Source: Actinomycetes bacterium
GTDB taxonomy: Bacteria > Actinomycetota > Actinomycetes > Streptosporangiales > Streptosporangiaceae
Length of the DNA: 32,761 bases
Direction: 5' to 3'
NCBI GenBank assembly: GCA_025964635.1
Contig: JAOPYP010000487.1
Location: forward strand, 1 to 32,761
Each line of letters starts with the position of its first letter. The stretch's first letter is position 1. The notes under the pieces are model-generated. The model made no database searches. It was not told where the DNA came from and worked only from the letters and a program-made list of their open reading frames with translations. This document shows, piece after piece, positions 25,783 to 32,761 of this stretch. A program made the translations under genes and the position numbers.

Positions 25783-26649
25783 ATGGCTGCGCGGCGCACG
25801 CCGGGTGAGGGGACGGCCGAGCGCGGGCGGCCGCAGGTCAGCGCGGGCAGCGCGCGCTCGCAGCTGCTGACCGTGCTCGGCGAGCTGGTCATGCCCAACG
25901 GGAACTCGGTGTGGACCTCGTCGCTGCTGTACGTCCTCACCGGCCTGGGCATCGAGGAGCAGACCGCCCGGCAGGCCATCGCACGCGGCGCGGCGGCCGG
26001 CTGGATCACCCCGCACCGGCAGGGCCGCGAGGTGCAGTGGGAGCTGACCCCGGCCGGGCGGCGGCTGATCGACCAGGGCGCCGAGCGCGTCTACTCGATG
26101 AGCGGCGAGACACCGCCGTGGGACGGCAACTGGCTGATCCTGCTGGTCAGCATCCCGCAGCAGCAGCGCGCCGTGCGCAAGAAGCTGTACGCGGCGCTGA
26201 GCTGGGAGGGCTTCGGCAACCCCACGCCCGGGGTCTGGCTGTCACCGCACCCCGACCGCCAGGCCGGGGTGGAGCAGGTGATCGGCTCGCTCGGGCTCCG
26301 GGAGTCCACGCTGGCGTTCGTGGGCAGCTCGATGTCGATCGGGCTGCGGGACGAGGAGATCGTCCGGCGCGCGTGGGACCTGGACGAGGTGACCAGCGAG
26401 TACCAGCAGCTGCTGGTCCGGTTCAGCGGGCTGCAACCCGAGCCGGGCGACCCGCTGCTGTTCACCCACGTCCAGCTGGTCAGCGAGTGGCAGCGGTTCC
26501 CGTTCCTCGATCCGCAGCTGCCCGCCGAGCTGTGCCCGGACTGGATCGGGCGCCGTGCCGCCGTGGTGTTCCGGCAGCTGCGGGCCCAGTGGTACGACGA
26601 CGCCCAGGCGCGCTGGCGCGAGGTGGTCAAGGAGACATCACCCGCCTAG
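25783..26649 (+). CDS. PaaX family transcriptional regulator
   Basis: SARSQLLTVLGELVMPNGNSVWTSSLLYVLTGLGIEEQTARQAIARGAAAGWITPHRQGREVQWELTPAGRRLI...WDGNWLILLVSIPQQQRAVRKKLYAALSWEGFGNPTPGVWLSPH is PaaX-like throughout. Confidence 0.92.
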   Translation: MAARRTPGEGTAERGRPQVSAGSARSQLLTVLGELVMPNGNSVWTSSLLYVLTGLGIEEQTARQAIARGAAAGWITPHRQGREVQWELTPAGRRLIDQGAERVYSMSGETPPWDGNWLILLVSIPQQQRAVRKKLYAALSWEGFGNPTPGVWLSPHPDRQAGVEQVIGSLGLRESTLAFVGSSMSIGLRDEEIVRRAWDLDEVTSEYQQLLVRFSGLQPEPGDPLLFTHVQLVSEWQRFPFLDPQLPAELCPDWIGRRAAVVFRQLRAQWYDDAQARWREVVKETSPA

Positions 26650-26662
26650 GGTGGCCCGGCGA

Positions 26663-27295
26663 TCAGACGCCGCGGGCGATGAAGGCCAGCAGCTGATCAG
26701 TGAGCTGCCGGGCGAACTGCCCGGGCACTCCGCGCAGCGGCCCTTGCGTGATCAGGACGGCCATGCCGTGGACGCTGGACCAGACGGGGTACTCCGCATC
26801 TGGCCGTCGCTCGGCCGGAAGAACCCCGGCCGTGACGAGCTCGTCGAGTCCCCGGCCGAGAAGCTGGAACGGCGTGGGCCGGTGCCCGTCGGCGGTATCG
26901 CCGGCGTACTCCAGATGCCTGGGCACCGCAAAGGCCGTCTCGAAGAGGCCCGTTTCCTGGGTCGCGAAGTCCAGGTAGGCAACCCCCAGCGCGCCGAGCC
27001 GGGCGATAGCCGCCTGCTTCGCGTCGCCGCCTCCGGGCACGGCCGCGACCTGCTCCAGCATCCGCCCGGCGAGCTGGTCCATGGCCGCGACACAGACCTC
27101 AGCCAGCAGGGCGTCTCGATCGGCGAAGTGACGGTAGGCGGCATTGGGCACGACGCCGACCCGGCGGGTGGCCTCACGGAGAACCACGGCATCGGGTCCC
27201 CCGGCCTGCGCGAGTTCCAGCCCGGCCGCGATCAGCGCGCTGCGGACCTGTCCCGCCGGCCGCCGGCGGGACGGAGGGTGTGGCGCGGCGATCAT
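26663..27295 (-). CDS. TetR/AcrR family transcriptional regulator
   Basis: RSALIAAGLELAQAGGPDAVVLREATRRVGVVPNAAYRHFADRDALLAEV; likely ATG at 27295. Confidence 0.9.
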   Translation of the reverse strand: MIAAPHPPSRRRPAGQVRSALIAAGLELAQAGGPDAVVLREATRRVGVVPNAAYRHFADRDALLAEVCVAAMDQLAGRMLEQVAAVPGGGDAKQAAIARLGALGVAYLDFATQETGLFETAFAVPRHLEYAGDTADGHRPTPFQLLGRGLDELVTAGVLPAERRPDAEYPVWSSVHGMAVLITQGPLRGVPGQFARQLTDQLLAFIARGV

Positions 27296-27313
27296 GATGG
27301 CATCCTCACTGGT

Positions 27314-27334
27314 GGACAGCGTACACCGCTGTCC
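27314..27334. promoter_or_regulatory. Inverted repeat GGACAGCG-N5-CGCTGTCC near the TetR start (candidate operator)
   Basis: Perfect 8-bp arms, 19 nt upstream of the TetR start codon. Confidence 0.5.
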
Positions 27335-27377
27335 GCCCGGGCTGGTGCAGGTCCGTCTGCGGCGAAGACCCCGCTTG

Positions 27378-27392
27378 GTGGACACTGTCCAC
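27378..27392. promoter_or_regulatory. Palindrome GTGGACACTGTCCAC (candidate TetR operator)
   Basis: Perfect 7-bp arms around a central C. Confidence 0.6.
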
Positions 27393-27405
27393 TTCCCGGC
27401 GTATG

Positions 27406-27420
27406 GTGGACGGTGTCCAC
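27406..27420. promoter_or_regulatory. Palindrome GTGGACGGTGTCCAC (candidate TetR operator)
   Basis: 6/7 arm match, same core as 27378-27392, centres 28 bp apart. Confidence 0.55.
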
Positions 27421-27443
27421 ATAATTCAGCTGGAGGCACCGTC

Positions 27444-27992
27444 ATGACCGGCACCGTCACCACCCTCACGGCCCGCAACGCCGACTTCGCGCAGCACAGC
27501 TTCGTCCCGGGCGCATCGATGATGCCCGCGCTCCAGACGATCGTCATCGGCTGCGTCGACCCCCGCGTCGACCCTGCCCACGTCCTCGGCCTCGCCAACG
27601 GGGAGGCCCTGGTCATCCGGAACGTCGGCGGCCGCTACACCCCGGCCGCGCTCCAGACGATGGCGACCCTGCGCCTGATCGCCCAGGCCGAAGGGGCGGG
27701 GACCGGGCCGGGGTGGAACCTGATCGTGCTGCAGCACACAGACTGCGGGATCACCCGGCTCGGCGGGCATCCCGGCCTCCTGGCCTCCACGTTCGGCATC
27801 GAGGAGGCGGATCTCCCCGCCAAGGCCGTCGGTGATCCCCGCGCCGCCGTCGCCGTCGATGTGGCAGCGATCAAGGACAACCCGTTCCTGCCTGCTGAGT
27901 TCATCGTGTCCGGCCTCGTGTACGACGTGCGCACCGGGCTTGTCGAGACGGTTGTCGCACCATCGCTGCTGCGGGCGAGCACCGCGGCATGA
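27444..27992 (+). CDS. Beta-carbonic anhydrase-like protein
   Basis: VIGCVDPRVDP (CxDxR) and LQHTDCGI (HxxC) zinc/catalytic motifs; ATG at 27444 preceded by TGGAGG. Confidence 0.87.
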   Translation: MTGTVTTLTARNADFAQHSFVPGASMMPALQTIVIGCVDPRVDPAHVLGLANGEALVIRNVGGRYTPAALQTMATLRLIAQAEGAGTGPGWNLIVLQHTDCGITRLGGHPGLLASTFGIEEADLPAKAVGDPRAAVAVDVAAIKDNPFLPAEFIVSGLVYDVRTGLVETVVAPSLLRASTAA

Positions 27993-28035
27993 GCCGGGCT
28001 GCGGAGGCGCGGCCCGGGGCGGCCAGCCGTACCCG

Positions 28036-29310
28036 CTAGCCCGTTTCGCCCGCCTGCAGGGCGTCGATGTCGTCCGGGCGGTAACCCAGCTCGCCCAGGA
28101 TCTCCCGGGTGTGCTGCCCGGCCCGGGGCGGTCCGGCGGCCCGGTGCCGCTGGGCGCCGTCGTAGCTGACCGGGGCGTCCACCGATTCCACTCCCGCGCC
28201 GTCGATCTCGACCCAGGCCCCCGCGGCCCGCGCCTGCGGGTCGGCGAGCACCTCGGCCGGGGTCTGCACCGGGGCCCAGAACACGTCGTGGTCCTCGAAG
28301 GCCTTCGCCCAGTCGGCCAGGGGCCGGGCCGCGAAGGCCTCGTCGAGGATCGCGATCACCTCGCGGCGGTTGCCGGCCAGGCTGCGCGGCGAGCCGAACC
28401 GCTCGTCGCCGAGCAGGTCGGGGCGCCCGATGGCGGCCAGCACCTTGGGCAGCTGGCGCGCGGCCTGCACGCCGACCAGGAAGAACCAGCGGCCGTCCGC
28501 CGCGGCGTAGGAGTTGTACATCGGGGTGGGGCAGTTGTCCCGCGGGTACGGCGGGCGCGGGCGGCCGCCCATGGCCGCCACGCCGAGTTCCCCGGCCAGT
28601 GCCCACATACCGGTACGCAGCAGTGACACGTCCACCATCCGGCCCCGGCCGGTCTGCTGCCGCTCGTGCAGGGCGGCCAGGATGCCGGCCACCCCGGTCA
28701 TCGCGGTGAACGTGTCACCGAGCCCCTGCATCAGCGGCGCCGGCGGCTCGCCCTGGGTGGTCATCTCGTGCGAGATCCCGGTCCGGGCGAAGAACGAGGC
28801 CAGGTCGTAGCCGGCCCGCTCCTGGTCCGGCCCGGTCCAGCCGTAGGCGGTCAGCGAGCAGAACACCAGCCGCGGGTAGCGGACCGCCACCTCGGCGGGA
28901 GACAGGCCCAGGCGGGTGAGCGCCGCCGGCCGGAGGTTGGTCAGCAGCACGTCCGCCGAGACCAGCAGGCGTCCCAGGACCTCACGTCCCCGCTCCGAGC
29001 GCACGTCGAGTTCGATGGACCGCTTGCCGCGGTTCGCCGAGGTGAACGCGCCGTTGGGGGCGTCAGGGTTGGCGCCCATCGAGCCCCAGATGTTGCGCAT
29101 CGGCTCGCCGCCAGGCGGCTCGACCTTCACGACGTCGGCGCCCCAGTCCGCGAGCACCCCGCCCGCGGCCGGCCCGGCCATCCAGTGCGCCAGCTCGACC
29201 ACCCGGACGCCGCGCAGCGGCGCGGGCGTCTCCGGCTCAGGCGGCGGCACGGCCTGCGGGTCAGCAGCCGGCTCAGGGGGCGCCGGGTCAGGTGGCGGGA
29301 CGGCGTTCAC
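28036..29310 (-). CDS. CaiB/BaiF CoA-transferase family protein
   Basis: LRGVRVVELAHWMAGPAAGGVLADWGADVVKVEPPGGEPMRN, NRGKRSIELDVRS; GTG at 29310 overlaps the P450 stop by 4 nt. Confidence 0.92.
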   Translation of the reverse strand: MNAVPPPDPAPPEPAADPQAVPPPEPETPAPLRGVRVVELAHWMAGPAAGGVLADWGADVVKVEPPGGEPMRNIWGSMGANPDAPNGAFTSANRGKRSIELDVRSERGREVLGRLLVSADVLLTNLRPAALTRLGLSPAEVAVRYPRLVFCSLTAYGWTGPDQERAGYDLASFFARTGISHEMTTQGEPPAPLMQGLGDTFTAMTGVAGILAALHERQQTGRGRMVDVSLLRTGMWALAGELGVAAMGGRPRPPYPRDNCPTPMYNSYAAADGRWFFLVGVQAARQLPKVLAAIGRPDLLGDERFGSPRSLAGNRREVIAILDEAFAARPLADWAKAFEDHDVFWAPVQTPAEVLADPQARAAGAWVEIDGAGVESVDAPVSYDGAQRHRAAGPPRAGQHTREILGELGYRPDDIDALQAGETG

Positions 29311-30494
29311 CGGGACACCAGGAATTCCACCCGCTCCGGCCCCCGGGTCTGACCGCCGCTCCACTCGATCCCGCCTGGGCCGGCCAGGCGGAACTCGGGC
29401 ATGACCCGCAGCCACTCCTCGAGGGTGACCCGCAGCTCCAGGCGGGCCAGGTTGGAGCCCAGGCAGCGATGACCGCCGGACCCGAAGGTCAGATGGCGGT
29501 TGCGCTTGCGATCGATCCTGATCTCGTCCGGGTCCTCGAACACGTCCGGGTCGCGGTTGGCCGCCGCGAACGCGAGCAGCACCCGCTCGCCCGCGCCGAC
29601 CCGGCGGCCGTCCAGATCGGCCTCCTCCCTGGCGATCCGGCCCACGCTCACCGGCGCGTAGACACGGAGGAACTCCTCCGCAGCGGTGTCGATCAGGCCC
29701 GGGTCCGCCACCAGGCGGCGGCGGTCCTCGTCGTGGGTGGCCAGGTGCCACAGGCTGGAACCGATCGCGCTCCAGGTGGTGTCGGCGCCCGCGATCAGGA
29801 TGAGGAACGCCGAGCCGATCTGGTGCTTACGCGACAGCGGCACGCCGTCGATGGCCGCACCCGCCAGGTACGTGATGAGGTCGTCACGCGGCTCGGCTTC
29901 CCGCTCGTCCAGCAGCCCGCCGAGGTAGGCCAGGATCTCGCCGACCACCTGGGCCCGGACCGCCTGGTCCTTGGGGCCGATCCGGATCATCCTGATCATC
30001 CAGTCGGTGAACTGCTCGCCGGGCGGCACACCGAGCATTGTGGTCAGCACCGCGATGGTCAGCCCCTGGGCGAAGTCGGTCACCGCGTCCCCGCCGCCGC
30101 GGGCGGCCAGCCCGGCGGCCAGTTCCCGGGCCCGGTCCCGGATGAACGGCTCGAACGCCGCGATCCGCTTGGGCAGGAAGTACGGCATCAGCACGTCACG
30201 GTGCAGCTTGTGCTGCGGCGGATCCGAGGTCAGCGGGGGCAGGAACAGCCCGCCCGCCGACTCCAGCGGGCCGGCTACCTCCACCGCGCGCGACGAGAAC
30301 CGCTCCCCGTCGCGGGCGGTCTCCCTGACCGTGTCGTAGCGCACCGGCATCCACGAGCCGCCCCACTGGCCCGAGTGCGCGACCGGGCATCCGGCCGCCC
30401 GCATGGCCGACCAGGTGGCGTACGGGTCGGCGCGGAAGCCAGGCGAGAAGATGTCATAACCATCGTGGCCGTCCTCGGCAGGCTGACTGCTCAT
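29307..30494 (-). CDS. Cytochrome P450
   Basis: LIAGADTTWSAI, EEFLRVYAPVSVGR, heme motif FGSGGHRCLGSNLARLE; ATG at 30494. Confidence 0.95.
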   Translation of the reverse strand: MSSQPAEDGHDGYDIFSPGFRADPYATWSAMRAAGCPVAHSGQWGGSWMPVRYDTVRETARDGERFSSRAVEVAGPLESAGGLFLPPLTSDPPQHKLHRDVLMPYFLPKRIAAFEPFIRDRARELAAGLAARGGGDAVTDFAQGLTIAVLTTMLGVPPGEQFTDWMIRMIRIGPKDQAVRAQVVGEILAYLGGLLDEREAEPRDDLITYLAGAAIDGVPLSRKHQIGSAFLILIAGADTTWSAIGSSLWHLATHDEDRRRLVADPGLIDTAAEEFLRVYAPVSVGRIAREEADLDGRRVGAGERVLLAFAAANRDPDVFEDPDEIRIDRKRNRHLTFGSGGHRCLGSNLARLELRVTLEEWLRVMPEFRLAGPGGIEWSGGQTRGPERVEFLVSR

Positions 30495-30503
30495 GACCAA
30501 AAG

Positions 30504-30540
30504 TCTACAGAGATTGAGACTCGATGTCGAGGCGTGTAGA
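30504..30540. promoter_or_regulatory. Nested inverted repeats between divergent P450 and enoyl-CoA hydratase genes
   Basis: TCTACA (30504-30509) / TGTAGA (30535-30540) flanking CTCGATGTCGAG (30520-30531). Confidence 0.35.
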
Positions 30541-30572
30541 GTATCGTCTGGCGGAGGAACGGGAGGCGGAAC

Positions 30573-31442
30573 GTGGCAGATGCGATCCGGCTGGAGCGCA
30601 GCGGCCCGGTGGCGACCCTGGTGCTCAACCGCCCGGGCAAGCACAACGCCCTGCGCTTCGCCGACCTGGACCGGCTGGTCGGCCTGCTGCACGAGGCCGA
30701 GGACGACGACGAGGTCCGGGTCATCGTGCTCCGGGGCGAGGGCCCGTCGTTCTGCTCCGGGCACGACTACGACGACGCGGCGCGGTCATACGGGCTGGAA
30801 CCCAGCCCGGACGGCGCGAAACCCCGCCGCCCCAGCCAGCGCTCGAGGCTGGCCACGGACCGCCGGCTCGGCATGAACTACATGGCGTTCCAGTACTCGC
30901 TGAAGCCGGTGATCGCCCAGGTGCACGGCGTGTGCACGGGCGCCGGGCTGTACCTGGTCGAACTGGTCGACCTGGCCATCGCCGCGGACACCACCCGGTT
31001 CAGCCACGCTGAGCAGCGGCTCGGACTGGCCGGCAACACGTGGCAGCTCAACACCGAGATCCTGCTCTACGGCCCGAAACGGGCCCGCGAGCTGATGCTG
31101 CTCGGCGAGGAGTTCGACGGCCGGCAGGCCGCTGACTGGGGCCTGGTCAACCGGTCGGTGCCCGAGGCCCAGCTCGCGGCGGCCGTGGACGACTGGGCCC
31201 GGCGGATCGCGCAGCACCCGCGGGACGCGCTGGTCACCGCCAAGGCCATGCACCAGATGGCGCTGGACAGCCTGGGCGGCACCCAGCAGTTCTGGCGCGG
31301 CACGGTCGGGCACACCCTCGGCACCAACCTGCGGTTCGAGCCGGACGAGTTCAACTTCCTGCGCGAGCGGGCCCGGCACGGGACCCGGGACGCGTTCCGC
31401 GAGCGGGACGGCCGCTACGGCGGCGGGGACGACGAAGGCTGA
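30573..31442 (+). CDS. Enoyl-CoA hydratase/isomerase family protein
   Basis: ATLVLNRPGKHNALRFADL, GEGPSFCSGHDYDD, AQVHGVCTGAGLYLVELVDLAIAADTTRFSHAEQRLG; GTG start. Confidence 0.9.
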   Translation: MADAIRLERSGPVATLVLNRPGKHNALRFADLDRLVGLLHEAEDDDEVRVIVLRGEGPSFCSGHDYDDAARSYGLEPSPDGAKPRRPSQRSRLATDRRLGMNYMAFQYSLKPVIAQVHGVCTGAGLYLVELVDLAIAADTTRFSHAEQRLGLAGNTWQLNTEILLYGPKRARELMLLGEEFDGRQAADWGLVNRSVPEAQLAAAVDDWARRIAQHPRDALVTAKAMHQMALDSLGGTQQFWRGTVGHTLGTNLRFEPDEFNFLRERARHGTRDAFRERDGRYGGGDDEG

Positions 31443-32761
31443 GCGGCGGCCGGGGTGATCCGGCCCGCCGCGATGTCCTCCTGCAGCCGGAATTTCTGGA
31501 TCTTCCCCGATGCGGTGAGGGGATATTCCGCAACGAAAAACCATTCGGCCGGGGCCTTGAACCCGGCCAGGCGCTCGCGGCAGTAATCGCGCAGGGCCGC
31601 GGGCGACGGGGGATTGGCCGGGTCCGCGGGCTTGATCACCGCGGCCACGCGCTCCCCCCACTTCTCGTCGGCCAGGCCGACGACGGCGACCTGGGACACG
31701 GCCGGATGCGCGAACAGGACGTCCTCGATCTCGCGCGGGTAGATGTTCTCGCCGCCCCGGATGATCATGTCCTTGAGCCGGCCGGTGATCGTGAGGTACC
31801 CGCGCCCGTCCATCGCGGCGAGGTCCCCGGTCCGCAGCCAGCCGTCGCCGTCCAGGGCCGCCGCGCTCTCCTCCGGCATGCCGAAGTAACCGAGCATGGT
31901 CTGGTACCCGCGCGCGCAGATCTCCCCGACCTGCCCGACCGGCACGACCTCGCCGGTCACCGGGTCGGCGATCTTCACCTCGACCTGCGGCAGCGGTCGC
32001 CCGATCGTCTCGGACTGGTCGTCCGCGCTGTCGTCCAGCTGGGTCTGGGAGACGACCCCGTGCAGTTCGGTCTGGCCGAACACGATGGTGAACTTGCAGC
32101 CGAACGTCTCCGTGGCCTGGCGCACCAGGGTGGCCGGCACGACGGCCGCGCCGGACATCACGGTCTGCAGGCTGGACAGGTCGCGGGTGAGCAGGTCGGG
32201 ATGGTCCAGCATGGCCAGCAGCATGGTGGGCACGGCCAGGATGATGGTGCCGCGGTAGGCCTCGATGAGCTCCAGCACGAGGCCCGGGTCGAAGCCGGGC
32301 AGCAGCACGTACGTGCCACGCCGGGCGATCGTTCCCAGTTCGGTGAGCGTCCCGCCGCCGATGTGGAACATGGGCATTGCGTTGACCCAGATGCCCCCGT
32401 CCTGCACCCCGGAGCCGATCGCGACGAAGCGCGAGGCGTTCACCACCCCGCGGTGGTGCAGGATCGCGCCCTTGGGGAACCCGGTGGTCCCCGACGTGTA
32501 CTGGATCTGGGCCGGGTCGCCTGGCTGCACCGGCGGCAGGGCGACGGGCTCGAGGCCGGAGGAGGTCCCGTGGCCGGAGGAGGTGGAGTCTCCGGACGCC
32601 ACGAACGTGTCCCAGCCGCTCAGCGGGATGACCTCCCGCAGGTCGGGCAGGCCGGCCCGCAGGCCCTCGACGGCGCTGGCCATGTCGGAACCCCGGTAGG
32701 AGCCGGCGAAGAAGATCCCGGCCGCCCGGGACTGGGCCAGCACGTACCGGAGCTCCCGGGC
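31415..32761 (-). CDS. AMP-dependent acyl-CoA synthetase (FadD-like), 5' end beyond window
   Basis: IQYTSGTTGFPKGAILHHRG, GYLTITGRLKDMIIRGGENIYPREIEDVL, ASGKIQKFRLQ; N-terminal region missing at window edge. Confidence 0.92.
   Translation of the reverse strand, partial: ARELRYVLAQSRAAGIFFAGSYRGSDMASAVEGLRAGLPDLREVIPLSGWDTFVASGDSTSSGHGTSSGLEPVALPPVQPGDPAQIQYTSGTTGFPKGAILHHRGVVNASRFVAIGSGVQDGGIWVNAMPMFHIGGGTLTELGTIARRGTYVLLPGFDPGLVLELIEAYRGTIILAVPTMLLAMLDHPDLLTRDLSSLQTVMSGAAVVPATLVRQATETFGCKFTIVFGQTELHGVVSQTQLDDSADDQSETIGRPLPQVEVKIADPVTGEVVPVGQVGEICARGYQTMLGYFGMPEESAAALDGDGWLRTGDLAAMDGRGYLTITGRLKDMIIRGGENIYPREIEDVLFAHPAVSQVAVVGLADEKWGERVAAVIKPADPANPPSPAALRDYCRERLAGFKAPAEWFFVAEYPLTASGKIQKFRLQEDIAAGRITPAAAQPSSSPPP

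Noticed and set aside
23977-26016. 679-aa minus-strand ORF
   Set aside because: Antisense to the AMP-dependent ligase at 24082-25713; no recognisable domain.
27525-27666. Repeated 15-mer cgcgctccagacgat inside the carbonic anhydrase gene
   Set aside because: Both copies encode similar ALQT contexts (PALQTIV, AALQTMA); codon-usage coincidence is sufficient.
1-32761. CRISPR arrays, tRNA/rRNA genes, transposases or integrases
   Set aside because: Looked for and none recognised in the sequence or ORF track.

Overview
High-GC actinobacterial-type window, dominated by CoA-thioester catabolism genes. I see four AMP-dependent acyl-CoA ligases, three CaiB/BaiF-type CoA transferases/racemases, three acyl-CoA dehydrogenases, two enoyl-CoA hydratases, a thiolase-fold/DUF35 pair, two paralogous cytochrome P450s, an LLM-class flavin oxidoreductase and a double-hotdog thioesterase. 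There is also a ribose-type ABC importer and XRE/MmyB-like, PaaX-like and TetR regulators; the TetR is divergent from a beta-carbonic anhydrase-like gene. The standouts are: (1) a compact four-gene minus-strand operon (about 4532-6674) encoding a Phd-like antitoxin, a VapC-like PIN toxin, a small nucleotidyltransferase-fold protein and an orphan, severely truncated GyrA-like protein, with a 25-bp tandem duplication across the last stop/start junction and a palindrome upstream; (2) a recurring 16-bp palindrome, TCAAC-N6-GTTGA, at four separate promoters, linking the ABC importer to the acyl-CoA catabolic units; (3) three related palindromes with a GTGGACA-type core between the TetR and carbonic anhydrase genes. 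All functional calls come from reading motifs by eye; no search was run.
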